Below, piece by piece: positions 13,085 through 24,698 of a stretch of 64,000 bases of DNA. Position 1 is the first letter of the stretch, and each line of letters opens with the position of its first letter. Origin of the DNA: Hyparrhenia diplandra (taxonomy: Eukaryota > Streptophyta > Magnoliopsida > Poales > Poaceae); NCBI GenBank assembly GCA_015847255.1, contig JADLZK010007175.1, forward strand, positions 1 through 64,000. The letters run 5' to 3'. The notes beneath the pieces are model-generated. The model was not told where the DNA came from, ran no database searches, and saw only the letters and a list, made by a program, of their open reading frames with translations. A program made the translations under genes and the position numbers.

Positions 13085-14060
13085 TGCGAAGGCGCCGACG
13101 TCTGGGGCTTGCGTCGACTTGTCAGTGAGAGTCTTTGCCTGCGCTGGCGGGTTTGCCTTGCCTTGCACCGATTAGCAGGCTACAGCGGCCTCGAGGACCC
13201 ATATTACGATGTCAGGTAGAGGCGAGGATCTGCCTGCGGCCCCACCAGACGAGAAAGGGTAGAAGCGGTGGAAACCACGTAGCTTCGACGTTGTGTGGAG
13301 TAGAAGGCTCCATGCGAGACGCGGCGGTACTCTCGAGCTAGCACCTTTGTCACGTCTTGGAGTTTCCCGGCTGATTGAAGATCCTGCGGCTTGAGCCCTT
13401 GCGATCATCGCGTTGGCACGCTCCACTTGGCCAGATTTGGTCTTCCCGTGTGCTACGGTGCGGTATCGGCACTCCGGATGCCATGAGTGCGTCGCCAAAA
13501 GTCGAGGAATTTCTTCGCGAAGTTGGTTCCGTTGTGCGTGATGATGGGTTCCGGGACTCAAAGCGGGGAGATGATATTACGTAAAGAATTTCGCGTTTCC
13601 CACGTGTGAGGGTTCGCTCGCGGCGCGGCTCGATCCATTTGGAGAACTTGTGCGATGATGGCGGCCAGGGCGTGAGGTGTGTCCGCGGGCGCCCTTTTCG
13701 AGCGATCATGCTCGAGAATCCCCACACCGCAAAGTAGCCCGCGTAAGTAGTGTATGGTTTTCGCAGTGCTTGGAAGCTGGGAGGTGCGTCTGGCGGCGGC
13801 GTAGAAATTGGCACTCCTTGCGAGAATGCGCTGCGACTTGGTTGAGCGTCTCGCTGCATGAGAGCCGATAGAAGCCTTGCACGAAGAGCTTTGCGGCCTT
13901 CGCGTCACCGCAGCGTGGTGCCGCATTCGCGGTGAGAGTGTCCTCGTGCGGTTCTTTGCCTTCGGTCGACGGTACGCTCGCATGTATACTCGAGGCCCTC
14001 TCTTCTGTAGAGTTCTCTTTTTTCTCCAATCGGTAGCGAGGATTTAGCTAGCCGGTTAAC
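13085..14060 (-). pseudogene. Integrase, left unit (broken)
   Basis: Integrase inserts the element cDNA into the genome. Readable fragments on the minus strand, in order, are: 'KLFVQGFYRL' and 'ECQFLRRRQTHLPAS' (13760-13900, the zinc-binding region), 'HKFSKWIEPRRE' (about 13630, start of the catalytic core), 'RNPSSRTTEPTSRRNSSTFG' (about 13500-13560), a displaced 'KPKSGQVERANAMI' (about 13420), and a C-terminal part near 13100-13250. Several frameshifts break it. I see no chromodomain after it, consistent with Tat rather than chromovirus lineages. Confidence 0.75.
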
Positions 14061-14099
14061 TGGCGAGCCTGCGGTCTTGTCACCGGGTAGCTCTCCTGA

Positions 14100-14710
14100 A
14101 TTCGAAGTACTCCAAACGGCAGTTTCTCGATCGAGGAATTTGGAGTGCGGTATCGCTACTTCAGTAGCACATACGAAGCGCTAGCAGGCCCCAGGGGTAT
14201 TTCCAAGGAATGCGTACTTGGCCAGAAGGTTAGATTTGAGATCTCGGGTAAATGCGTTCCGAGCTAGTACCTCGGGTTGCTGCAACTGGCGAGTTAAATT
14301 GGCGGCTTCGTTATGCGAATCTTGGCGATGTCGTACCAAGCGGCGGAACTTTTCTTACGGTTTGTGAACTGCGGTATGCCTCCATCTTAGAATTACGTGG
14401 CATGCGAGGCAGCCTTCATGACCCCAGTCAATGACCAGCTGCGAATCCCGGTTTCCAACGCGTCGGATTCGAGTCGCGCCCGCGATCCGGAGACCATTGA
14501 CTAAGCGCCTACGTATTACTGCGGCGTTGTTGGAAGCGAGAAAAATACAGCGGATAGCATACCTAAAATCGCGAACGAGTGCCCGAGATGGCGCAAAATA
14601 GCCCAGCGCGCCTTCATCCTTAAGATCTATGTCGAAGCCATGGTCGGCCTTTTCGCTTTAGATGGCGCTGAGCGAAACATCCATTACGGCCACAAAATCG
14701 GCTAGGACTT
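14100..14710 (-). pseudogene. RNase H region, left unit (broken)
   Basis: RNase H removes the RNA strand of the RNA-DNA hybrid. The minus strand reads 'LQVLADFVAVM' at about 14690, the conserved junction between the RT connection and RNase H in this family ('KSQVLADFV'). Downstream text is more damaged than in the right unit but aligns with it at the nucleotide level (for example 'gttgttggaagcg' and 'tcaatgaccagctgcgaatcc'). Confidence 0.6.
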
Positions 14711-14719
14711 GCAGGGCAA

Positions 14720-15070
14720 TCGCCTTGCGGCGAGGAAACGATATAATTTACGCCCTTGAGCTCCACATTTATTAGCCACTTTCTTCCGTAGCCTCGGTTT
14801 TGGAAGATCTCCCGAGCGAAGATACCGCAACAGCAGAGTGCGCCAGGAAATAGTAAGCGAAGTTTTCGCCCAGCGTCGATGCGATAGCGCAGCCAAGCTT
14901 ACGCATGCATACGTCTCGAGTCTTGAGGTAGCCGGGAAAGTGATGGCGATGATCTTTCGCTTAGTGTCATCAAAAGCGAAGCGCCAGCTATTTGCATGGC
15001 CCAGCTTTGAGCGTGGATGTCTAGGGAGTGCTCGGCGACATCCTCGGTATACCCAGCGTAATAGAAGGGT
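14720..15070 (-). pseudogene. RT remnant: N-terminal edge joined to connection, left unit
   Basis: On the minus strand 'EDVAEHSLDI' (about 15010-15045), which normally lies just before the RT fingers, is followed within about 300 bases by the RT-RNase H connection leading to 'LQVLADFV'. In family members these points are about 1.4 kb apart. The catalytic palm with its Y-x-D-D motif is not present between them or elsewhere in the unit that I could see. Confidence 0.65.
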
Positions 15071-15079
15071 CCCCATAGC

Positions 15080-15900
15080 GTCTTAGCAACAGCATTACGG
15101 CGGCGGAGAAGTCGACGGCACCGCGGCTTCCTATTCGGATCAAGTCGAGGCGATGGTCGGCAGCTTCTCCCTTGAGGAGTTCTTGGGATCGAGTGGGATC
15201 TTTTGAGGGTGCGAGGAGGCTCAGAAGCTCCAGTAGCGGCGCTTGGCCTCATGCTTGATGCATTGATTTAGGTCAAAGCTTCTCGCCGCGCGCTGGCGAT
15301 GGGTGCCTCGGCAATGGCGGTGCTCGGCATACTCCGCGCTCTCCACGTCGTACTGCGTATGCATGATGGTCGCGAGGGGCGAGTCGTGATGACACCCGCC
15401 GGCCCCGACATCTTGAGCTTGAATGCGTGTAGTTGGGGCGACCATGAACTTGGCGTACTTGAGGGCGCGAGCGTAGTGGATGTAGCAGCGTACGGGCAAT
15501 GGCAAAGGATCTCAAATGTGAGAGTCTCTTGCACGAGGATTCGCCACGAAGCAAACGGTAAAGGCGATCGCTGCGAGGGCTTGCAAACAGAACGCTTGCG
15601 GGGGCGAAGCGCCATTGAATACGCGGCCCTACTGCCGGATCTTGGATTTAGTCCCGCCACGAGGAGGTCAAAAGAGATGCTCGCGTAGATGAGGTTGAGG
15701 CGCTCCCTCCGTCCATGAGGAACTTTGGTGAGGCGAGTGTTGGCGATGATGGGATCCACCACGATTGGATAAGCCGGAGTTGAGGATGTCTTTGGGGTGA
15801 TCCATTTGAGTGAAGGTGATGGCTGATCCGACCACTTGCGCTGACCTCGGGATCGTCTGGTTGGGTGGCGTACACCTCGGCGGCTTCTTTTCAGCGGCTG
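15080..15900 (-). pseudogene. Aspartic protease and linker, left unit (broken)
   Basis: The minus strand reads 'TRLTKV' then, after a frame change, 'LMDGGS' (about 15703-15720), where D-G-G-S holds the catalytic Asp of this retropepsin family, then 'LNLIYA'. Further on are 'FKLKMSGPAGVITT' (about 15380-15430), 'YDVESAEYAE' (about 15330) and 'QCIKHEAKRRYWSF' (15221-15265), the linker before RT. The protease would cut the Gag-Pol polyprotein. Frameshifts break the domain, but the active-site codons survive. Confidence 0.72.
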
Positions 15901-15904
15901 TCGC

Positions 15905-18297
15905 GCCAGGCATATTTGTTGGTGCTGCGGCCCGAAAGATCATGAAGCGGTTGTTCACCTTCGGGAACTCCTCGTTGCCCTTGAGCAGCCACCCTGCGGG
16001 AGCCCTCTCCCTTTTTTTCACCCTCGGGGATGGCTTTTCGACTTAGCAAAGTCTTTGGCGCACCTTCTTTGCATTCCCGAGGGGTATGCTTGGCGGGTAA
16101 TTTGTGATTACGGCATGGCTTCTTGAGCATGTCCGAAGGTTTCTTGTGGCGGGGGGGCCCCTGCGGTTAACCGCGGCCACCATGTCTTTATCGTCGCTTG
16201 GGCATGGCCCTGCCCATGCGGCTCTTGTCTTTCTTCTTTTTCTTCTTGTTTCCCGAGGTTGAGATCCCCGGGTTCCTCTTCACTAGCGCTTCCCTTTGCA
16301 GAGCCACTGATTGACGAGGCCAGAAGCGGCCTCCCCTCACAGCTAGCAAACTTGGTGGCGATGTCCATCCGAGTGGATTCGCCTCAGTTGTAGTCGGCCC
16401 CAGCTTCTTCCGCGAGGGTCACCGGCCCAGTGGTCTTGGCCAAGAAGGCCCGATGACGTCGAATCCGTCACATTAGGGGGCTTCGGTCATTTGCTTGGAG
16501 AAGCGGATGTAGTCGAGGGATTACGTCGATTTTGTCGGCGATTTGGAGATCCCACGAGTTACGGTGTGATACGTGCCACAGAACAGCGGAAAGGTTCTCA
16601 CCAAATCCGCCCGATTTGATATGAGGTTGGGTGGAAGGTGTTCCGGCCAAGCTCTGGCGGTCGAATGCAGGGGCAAATTTGATTATCCACTTTGTCGCCG
16701 TTGTGCCTAGCGAACTGGCATGCCGGCCGATAGTCGTCGACCATACCTGGGGCGAGTCTCTCCGTGTATTTCGAGATGGCTCGGGGGGGCAAAGCGCGAG
16801 GAGTGGTGCCCTCGATGTCCCTTGTGAAGGCACGAGGCGGGGCGGATGAGGGGGTACCCTCGGTCCTCTCAGCTTTGCTGTGCGCCTGCGTCAAACTGTC
16901 GATCCCCGAGCGAGCCACCTTAGAGTGGCGAGCCAGCTGCCGTTCGATCTCGTCCACGAGGGTGGGGGCGCCTCCCGGTTCTGCGATCATGGTGTGTGGG
17001 TCTTCGATGCGTTCCCGAGGCGAGGCGGTTGCAGTGGTTGTCGTGCGGCGCTCGGGGCGGCCTTGCGGGGCTTCGGCTACGTCGCGAGTGGGCGGAGGCC
17101 ACGCGACTTCGCCCGAATTCCTCTACGCCGCCGTAGCGTCGCGCGCGCGATCGAAGCGAGCTCTCCTTTCTTTACCTGCCGCCTTGTTGAGAGTTGTCGG
17201 AGGCCTTCGTATGCGCCCTACCCCGGTGGTGGAGGCTACCGGGCATTTCGCACCGGCATGGCGGCGCCCGCCCGTTGAGGCCAGCCAGTTGAGCGGGGCG
17301 CTATAGCGAAAGTGAAGGTACCCCAGCGGAGTCGCCCGGCGTCCGCCGTCGTTGTGAGCACGAGGTGCCCTCGCGCTACTAGCTGGCGAGCTGCTCCGTC
17401 GGATGTTTTGCTCCGGTCGTCGAGTCGGGCGGACTCCGCGCCGGATCCGTTCTTGCCGGATCTCGTAGTGGGCGTTTTGGCGGCGACAGCGGCGGCGCCT
17501 TCTACAGGATGGGCCGGGCGCGCCCCATTTGGACTCGTCGTGGCGAATGCGTCCAGCGTCATCTTATTTGGAGGCGTCGATTGGCTGGCCATCTGTGGCG
17601 GGACCTCGATGTTGAAGCATTCCAGCGTGGGTCATAGTACTACCGTCCTCATCAATTCCGGTGCATGGGCGCCGAGCGTGCGGAGGAAGTTTCGATTCTC
17701 GGGCCCGGTAAGCGGCGGTTCCTCCGCTCCGGGACCCGGGGCCCCAATTGAACCGGAGGGTGGCATGACAGGGTCATCCCGCATCCTCACGGAGGGATGC
17801 GCTCCTCAGTGAATGTCCATGGGATAGCGCTCCGTGGAGCGGCGGCGGTGGTCGCTCGTGCTCTCTGGCGAAGGCCGGCCCGAGGTTTTCACGCCGCCCG
17901 GGTTCCAGGGACTCCTCCGGTGACGGAGCGGCCGGGGCGTTTTCAGCCGAGGTAGGGTTTGAGGTACCACCACGGCGGGTGGCGGGTAAGGTATTTCCGG
18001 GCCTAGGGTTCACAGGAGCCCTTCGCCGAGTCGGCGTAGGGGATACGTCGGCGGAGTTTAGAATCCGTTGCTTGGGCCAGCGCCCTAGCTGCTTGCTGAT
18101 GGAGTCGCCTTGCCGCCTTTGGCGGCGCGTGATGATGGGCTCGCCCAGCGCGCGATGCTGCCCTCTCCTCTCTGCGATGCGTCGAGGCGGAAGGATCATC
18201 ACGTAGTTGTGGCGGCGCCACAAATGCAGCGTTCGAACGGTGGTGTTCAGCGGGAGCTCGTGCCCGCGGCGGGGTGGAAGCGGCCGAAGCGCCATGA
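15905..18297 (-). pseudogene. Gag, left unit (broken)
   Basis: Gag forms the particle that packages element RNA. The start is placed near 18297, just inside the primer site, where both units share a minus-strand ATG region followed by Pro/Arg/Ala-rich sequence ('HLWRRHNYVMILPPRR'). Toward the left it reads 'MDIATKFASCEGRPLLASS' (16310-16368), an 'EEKEERQ' acidic-basic stretch, then 'KPCRNHKLPAKHTPREC' (about 16075-16125). The last is a zinc-knuckle-like C-X2-H-X5-H-X4-C, which lacks the usual second Cys. Then comes 'EGEQPLHDLSG' (about 15930-15960), typical of the gag-protease border in this family. Many frameshifts. Confidence 0.65.
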
Positions 18298-18327
18298 GTG
18301 ATGGAGATCACGAGTGCACCGCGAGCG

Positions 18328-18343
18328 CCCCTACGGCGCCAAG
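18328..18343 (-). other. Primer binding site, left unit
   Basis: Directly inside the 5' LTR the element strand reads gc-TTGGCGCCGTAGGGG. TGGCGCC is the common start of tRNA-complementary primer sites in grass Ty3/gypsy elements. This site fixes the element's orientation as minus. Confidence 0.75.
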
Positions 18344-18344
18344 C

Positions 18345-19677
18345 TGTCGGCGTTCGAGCGGCGGGTGCCTCGGATGCGGCAATAAAGAATTTATATGCGT
18401 GTGCCTCCTCCCTCGATGGCGTAGCGCAAGATGAACCGCGGGGCCAGCGGTTTATCTGAGTTCGAGGCCAGCGGGGCCCTCGTCCGGCGGGGTGTCAGCC
18501 GTGCTTCGTGTTATCTCGGCGCTCAAGGTGAGCTCTGAGTAGGGGGTTCTGGCCGGTCGTGTGGGAGAGCAGCGAGGTCTCAAAGCCACGATCGTGGTTA
18601 TGGTGGTGGTGGTGTCGCGGTTTCCTCGATGTGAACGCAGGAGTTGAGCGAGTCGAATCCTCTCTAATGAGGCATTGCTCCCCTTTTATAGGAGAAGGAG
18701 AGATAATGTTTACAACTGAGGTGGACACCTGGGTGGCTAATTCAGAGACGCTGCGGTTGCATGTCGCTTGCCGAGGGATGTTGGCTTGGATGTAAACAGC
18801 GAACACGCAGCGTCCGTCCGATGATGGGCGTGCCGTCCCAGCGGCGGCCCGAGGGGCACAGTGAGCGTCCCTCGCGGTTCGCATGGCGAGGGGCGGCCCG
18901 GCCGATTTCTTTCGGCTATGCGTGTCGAGGTGCGGGGAGTGCAGCCCAGCGTGGCGTTTTGTAGCGGTGCTGAGAAATGAAACGATGTCACCATGGTTTC
19001 CCGTCTTGCGAGGGATGGCGTAATCGCGTCAGCGTCAGGTTCAGCTAGCGTCCGATCGGTCGGATCGAGCGATTGGCGATTCGATTTGGCCGGGCGTAAT
19101 CGATGGCGCTGGCGCCTGCTGTCGATGCAGTACCGCATTGAATCGCGGCGGTTTCCCTTTCTCTAGAGCCGGAACCTCCCGCGCGAGTGCGCGTCCACTG
19201 GATGGGCTGGTTGGGCTTACCTAGCTCGAGGATGGAGGCGGTCTCCCTCGGGCGTAGGGCCGAGGCTGTGCGCGCAGGGTGGTGAGCTAGGCCCCCTCGA
19301 GAGATTTCTCCGGTGGTGAGACTAAAGCGCGATCTCGGACCCGAAGCGGAGATGTGTGGTCGGTCAGAGCCATGGGTTGGGCTGGCTGTCGGCGTGGAGC
19401 GTCATGGTTCGATTGTTTGGCGGAGGTCCTACGACCTTGTCGCCCGTGGCGTGATGAGCTCTTTACGTCGTGGTGACTCCAGTTTGGGCGCTTTGTGCGG
19501 CCGTCAGGTAAGCCGATTCGTCGTCCGCGTGAGCATCGTGGCCAATGGCACAGTCCATCGTCCGTTGGGCCGTCCCTCGTCGCGGGATGATGGCGGGCTA
19601 GGTTTTTCTTGGGCCTTGGCGGGCCGGATTCTCATAGTTTGGAGAATGTCTCGGGGCCCAATATTTGGGTCCCAGAA
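18345..19677 (-). repeat. LTR B (central, shared)
   Basis: About 1.33 kb, starting TGTCGG on the plus strand; its right end should read CCGACA but is mutated to cccagaacg. It serves as 5' LTR of the left unit and 3' LTR of the right unit. On its right flank the element strand reads G-rich 'ctcggggctcggggctac', a good polypurine tract; on its left flank is the primer binding site of the left unit. Confidence 0.92.
18684..18690 (-). promoter_or_regulatory. TATA box of LTR B
   Basis: TATAAAAGGGG on the minus strand, conserved in all three LTRs. As the 5' LTR of the left unit, this LTR would drive that unit's gag-pol transcript. Confidence 0.7.
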
Positions 19678-20735
19678 CGCGGTAGCCCCGAGCCCCGAGT
19701 GAGGACTTCACTTTGGGGGTTCGGCTGATTCCGTCCTTTTGTTGTTTCTCGGGGTGGTTAGGTCTACAATGGAATGCGCCCGTTGGGTGTAGCTCCAGGC
19801 CTCGAATGGAATGGCGGTTCCTTCGAGGTCTTTATATCTCGCCGCTTGTGGCAAGACTGAAAGCAGCTCTTAAATTGCGGCTTATTTGTGCGGTACGTTC
19901 ATTTTTGCGTGGGCGGCAGCCCGAGGCCGCGCTTATGCGCAAAGGGTGCGTCGAGGCCTCCTCGACTTTGATCATACGCTCCTCAGTAAGCCCTCTGGCG
20001 AAGGGAGGGGAGGGAAGACACGTCACAATGACCTTAAAACTGGCGGAAATGTGTGCGTGCTCCGGTGGCGTTATGGCGGAGTGTCATTTAGCGGGAGTGC
20101 GTGCCGCTGCCCCTTGCACGAGCAGAGTCGCTATATGATCGAGATTCACCCATGAGAACCTGCGGACGCTAGCGAGATCGGGGTTGGGCGGACCAACGAG
20201 GGCTCTGTGGGCCTCCCACGGATGGGACATCTCTATAAGCGGCTTTGCGCGGGTGCCTTAAACCGTTCGGAAATCCGAGCCCGGGGGGCGGGTATAGGCG
20301 GTTGTGCATTTCCCTCTGTCCACGGCTGGGGTTATCACGAGGCGTGGCAGCCTATGTGGGCCCGGCCGTAGCCTGCAGGAGCGTAGGTGTGTGTCGGCGA
20401 AGGCATCGTTTGGTTTCGTAGAGGCGAGGGAGCAGATCAGCGGTCGACTTTTTGCCCTCGAGGTGGAGCGCTGGCGGATATGGGTGGCCGGACGGTTTTG
20501 ACACAGGCGGAAGATACGAGTAAGCCCGCGCGAAGGTGCGAGCGGCGTGCTGATCCCGATGGGGCCTGACGCCGTCTTCTTGTCGGCGGAGATGGAGCTC
20601 CGTCAAAGGTGCATTAATACGCTGGCGGGTTTCCCCATGCTTGCACGGCGTTGGATAGCAATACGCTGCTCCATCATGGGCGTCCATTCAGAAGTCGGTT
20701 TGGTTGCCCGGGCGGCGGTTTTGCCCTTCCCTTCC

Positions 20736-20743
20736 TATAAATA
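20736..20743 (+). promoter_or_regulatory. Internal antisense TATA box, right unit
   Basis: TATAAATA on the plus strand preceded by 'cccttcc', about 190 bases before the ATG at 20924. It is conserved with the left unit despite heavy divergence nearby, which suggests a working promoter for the antisense ORF when the element was active. Confidence 0.62.
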
Positions 20744-20923
20744 TAGAGAGTTGCGCTTGCAGCGTGGTTACTCCTTTGCTCTTTGCCTTACGCCTTCTTG
20801 CCTTCTCATTGCGGCAATCGGGGAGATAGAGGGAAAAGTAGGAGATTGAGTGATTCACTTGCCTTACGCTGGGTGTGTGATGGGGTTGCCTAGCGGTCGC
20901 CATCCTTCACCTCCCTTTCATCT

Positions 20924-23900
20924 ATGGCGCGATCGAGGTAGCGGTGGCGGCGCGAGGAGATAGCTCGTCTTTGGCGCGTGGCGAGGGCGGCAGCGGCGGA
21001 GGAAAGCTCCAGCTCTGCGTCGATGAAAGGGCTGCTTAGATCCCACTTACCGATGAAGCGCGGCGGAGTGGATTGCTCGGATTGGGCGAGGAGCCCTAAC
21101 CCTCATGATGGCTGCGTGGTAGCTTGATGGATCTTTGCTCGGCAGCGGCGGTATGCCGGCGGGCGGTTCATTCGAGGCGATCCTCCACTACTATGAAATC
21201 GAGCTTCATCATCTACCCCGAACTGCGATCTCCCGGGCCGCCATCGTCGTCACCCTTTGTGAGGATTCACAGATCGAGCGCGCATTGGGGACCTACGGTT
21301 GTAGTTTCTTCAAAGGCGGGACCTTACCACCACACCGGTTGCGCGGGGCCAAGCCACGGGCACTGTGGCGTTGGAGGCTGTCGCGCTCGAGTCGCTCGGA
21401 AGCGGGAGCGCAGCGAACGGGCGATGGGTGCATCGTCTCCAAAACACCTCTTCCAACAGGGGTGGCAAGGTCGGTGGTTCTACCTCCGCCCAACGGCGAG
21501 CGGCAGCGCTTCCGTGTACACGAGGCGGGTCCTCAAAGCATACGCCGCGAGAAGTGGCCCTGGGCCCCTCGGAGGATCATCATCGGTTGGAGGGCCTAAA
21601 GCGGCGGCGGTCTGCGGCTCAGGGAAGGATGCTGAATCCTTTGCCGTGGTAGCCCGCTTTTCGCCGGCGTCGGGTGTTGCGTTGATGGCTGCGCAGTATG
21701 TGCAGATGACTCCGAGGCGCCTGGTGCTTGGTGCGTCGAGATGTGAGCATACGCTTTCCACCGATGGCAGCAGCCAGCGGGTGAGGATCGGTTGGGGTCC
21801 AACTTTACCCGATCACACATCGGAGATCCCTATCGCCGGCAGAGGTATATTTCACAGAGTAGTGCTTCTTGCCGGTGTCCTTGCATTGCTTTGGTGTGTT
21901 ATGCGCCATGAGCGTTCTCACTTTTTCCTCCTCGCGGGAGTCGTATCGCTACCGTGACTCCTCACCTTCCTCCCGTACGAATTTGGGCGCCGACCGTCGG
22001 GTGCTGCGGGCAGCGCTGGAGCGAGCTGCGAGGGCCACAGCGCGAAGAAGGAGGAGAAGAAGAGGAGCGTGGCTCGCTGAGAGCGCCCCGGACCGAGACA
22101 GCGAGCGGGCGAGTCGCCCGTACCTCGACGCCCAGAGGGCGACAACGGAGGATGAGTTCTATGTGAAACTCGTCGATCGATGGCGACATGCTTCCGGATG
22201 GACCGAGGAGCCATGGGTCTCCCGACCACGGTCGAGCTCCCCTATGAACCCGGGCGAGCACGGGCGCGAGGGGGCTAGCGACACCCGTGCGCGAGGGGCT
22301 CTTCGGCCAGTCACCGGGACCGTGTAGCGTTGGCCATGTAGGCACCTCGGCGTCACGGGGTGAGGCGAAGGGAGGAGTCGATGCCGCATCGCGGGTAGCC
22401 CGGCCGCGAAGCTGCGGTTCGGGGGCGGGCGGCGACCCCGTCGATCCGGCCGTGCGCGCGATGTAGGTAAGAGGCGGCTTCGTCCGTAAAGTGCGGCGCC
22501 TAGGTAGGGCTGCCGAGCACCGACCGCGCGCCTGGGGCGTCCCCGGGCTTAGTGAGCTTCTTTTTGCGCCTTTTCGCGATCTTGATCTTCAACCGGCATA
22601 TGATTGCTTTGTCTTTACGACCGTTCTTGACCGAGAAGCGAGGGGGCCACTTCTACGGCTACGCATGAAAGGCCTTGAAGGCTAAGCGTTTTCAGCCTGC
22701 AGTAGGGGCGAGCCGAGATTACGCGGCCAAGATATGCGTGTTGCCGTCGCGAATCCTCGGTGGCGCCCGGCCCAGGCCCGGTGAGGCCGGACGGCCACGA
22801 GTGCGAGGCCACCCCGGTGGTGCAGGGCCCCGGTAGCGATGGTGGGTCGGCCACTCGGCCGATGGTGAGTCGGCAGCGAGCTCGGTACGTGGCCCATGGC
22901 GTCGGCTTCGGTGCGGGGCGGATAAGCGCCATTGCGAAAGTGCGTGGCGCGCCCGCCCATCCAGGAAGTCGGGCCTATGGGGAGTTCGCAGAGAGAGCTC
23001 TTCATGGCGGAGGCAGCGCAAGTCCGCTTGTCGCGGCTGACTCTCGCCGATAAAGGGGTTCCGCGAGCGTATAACCCCGACTTCCGCTACTCCCGTGTCG
23101 GTTTTCGAGGGCAGCCCTTGGCGGGCGTCGTCTTGACAGCCATGGCGAAGGCGGTGCCAGTGGTCGATTCGAAAGGGGCCACGGACTGTTTGTAGTGCGG
23201 GTTCCGGGCTGGCGGGAGTTCTCGGTGGAAGATGTATCCCTACGAGCCCGGCCCGGCGGGGCGTCCACCTTTGACCACGGGTATGCGCCGAGGGCCGGCG
23301 CGCAGCGGTGGTCGAGCGACCGCCCGAGCTCTGGGTGGAGAACCCCGCGGCGGATCCGTTAGTGGGCGGCTGAGGCTTGCGAGGATCGGGGCGCCATAGC
23401 GACGCCCGACTGCGGTCGGTGATCGTATATGCTGATGGTCATCCCCTGCGCATGTCTTACGTGCTTGTGTCTTGATGGAGTAGCGTCGTCGTTCGCGATC
23501 TCTCCGTCGTTTTGCGGGGAGATGTCGAGAGCTCCTTACGTCGGAACGTTCTGAGCGAGGCAGCCCTTGGTCAAACTTCGGGTGAAGTTGATCGAGGCCC
23601 GAGGCGGGAACCTCGGCTTCTTGCCCTCGCCGAGGAGAGAGTCCAGCGGACTCGGGCCGAGCTTCGTCAAGGCGGAGTCGAGGCGGCAAGATGGCGGTGA
23701 CATGGCTCGAGATGAGCCATGATTTTGAGAGGCTGGGAGCCCGGTCCCTCGGATCACGAAGGAAGCTCAAGGCAGCGGCGGCTCGGAGGGAAGCGAAAAG
23801 CGGCGAGATGTCGCGCCTTGAACACTTCGCATCGGCGAGTTGGTGTCACGAGGCGAGACCCTCGGGGAAAAGAGAAGGGGCGGCTCGAGTGGCTGATTGA

Positions 23901-24698
23901 GAGCTCTCGCAGCGATCTTTGGTGGCGGCTGAGTGCGGGCGAGTGCGTCTTCTTCGCCAGTAGCTTTTTCACTCTTTTCGTCTTGTTTTGCTAACTTGGC
24001 GAGCTCCAATTGCGGATCGGAGAAGGTCGACAGGCCGTGAACACCGCGACTTACCCGGCGCGCGCTGGGCGAGGCGCAAATGCGTACCCGGGGGGCTGGA
24101 AGAGCTTTGTCGGACTTTCGTCCGCGGCTTTGCGAGGCGAGACAACCTGAGAAAGGTAGCCCCTCGGCTGCGAGCCGCTGGCGCCCGAGTGGGTGGCCAC
24201 CTCGGTCGAGCTCGGAGCGCCTTTCGGTCCGGCGTGCGGTTATGTATGGCGAAATCTTACGCTCTTACTTCCCAATGGGTCAAGGTCTTTGGGCGCACGT
24301 CGCGAAAGAGCTTCTTCCTCGGCTCCGGCGGCGAGGAGGAGAGTTGATCAGCCGAGAGGATCTTCGCGATGCGCCAAGATTTCAGCGGCGGCTATCGACG
24401 ACTTAGATGGGCTGCGCGACGATTGGCCTCAGCCGAGGATGAAGTGTGTCCCCCATACTCCCCCATGAGAGTCAACCTATGAGGCGGACACGGAGGATGA
24501 TGTGGGCCCGATCCGAGGATGCGCCGGCGAGATCCGCCGCCTCCCGAGGGGGCTTGTTGTTGCGAGGGAGTGTTGTTGCTCGTAGCCAGAAGCCTTCCTC
24601 GTCGACCGACCGTGAGCGCAAGGGATGAAGCCCCTGCCACTGACCTCTCCTTGTATGAAAAAGTTGGAGCTTGTGAGATGGATGTATATAAACAATAG
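20924..24698 (+). pseudogene. Antisense ORF, gypsy-type transposon domain protein, right unit (broken)
   Basis: Cleaner copy of the plus-strand gene. A frame at 21135-21599 carries LHYYEIELHHL, then 'AISRAAIVVTLCE' and 'TYGCSFFKGG', the order seen in PF04195 proteins of grass retroelements. Further segments in other frames read as an Arg/Glu/Ala-rich, probably coiled-coil middle part. Near 24290-24640 is a C-terminal part with 'AKELLPRLRRRGGELISRED' and an acidic, proline-rich end. The stop is somewhere in 24645-24698. The start is an ATG 190 bases after TATAAATA. Frameshifts separate all segments. Its function in the element cycle is unknown; the opposite orientation to gag-pol is the known layout for Tat elements. 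Confidence 0.62.

Larger units (their letters stand above)
5748..19677 (-). mobile_element. Ty3/gypsy (Tat-type) LTR retrotransposon, left unit
   Basis: Full unit of a Ty3/gypsy element read leftward: the 5' LTR is the right one (18345-19677), the 3' LTR the left one (5748-7134). Internal order from right to left is primer binding site, gag, protease, pol remnant, RNase H, integrase, then a roughly 5.8 kb 3' region holding an antisense ORF. Pol order with RNase H before integrase places it in Ty3/gypsy. The missing chromodomain, the TGGCGCC-type primer site and the antisense ORF fit the Tat lineage of grasses. All frames are broken by short indels. It shares its right LTR with the next unit, so it is half of a tandem array. 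No matching target-site duplication is visible at the array's outer ends. Confidence 0.87.

Noticed and set aside
16764..17306. Plus-strand frames of 130-180 codons over gag
   Set aside because: They are opposite to gag in GC-rich DNA, and the corresponding frames in the right unit differ in position and content.
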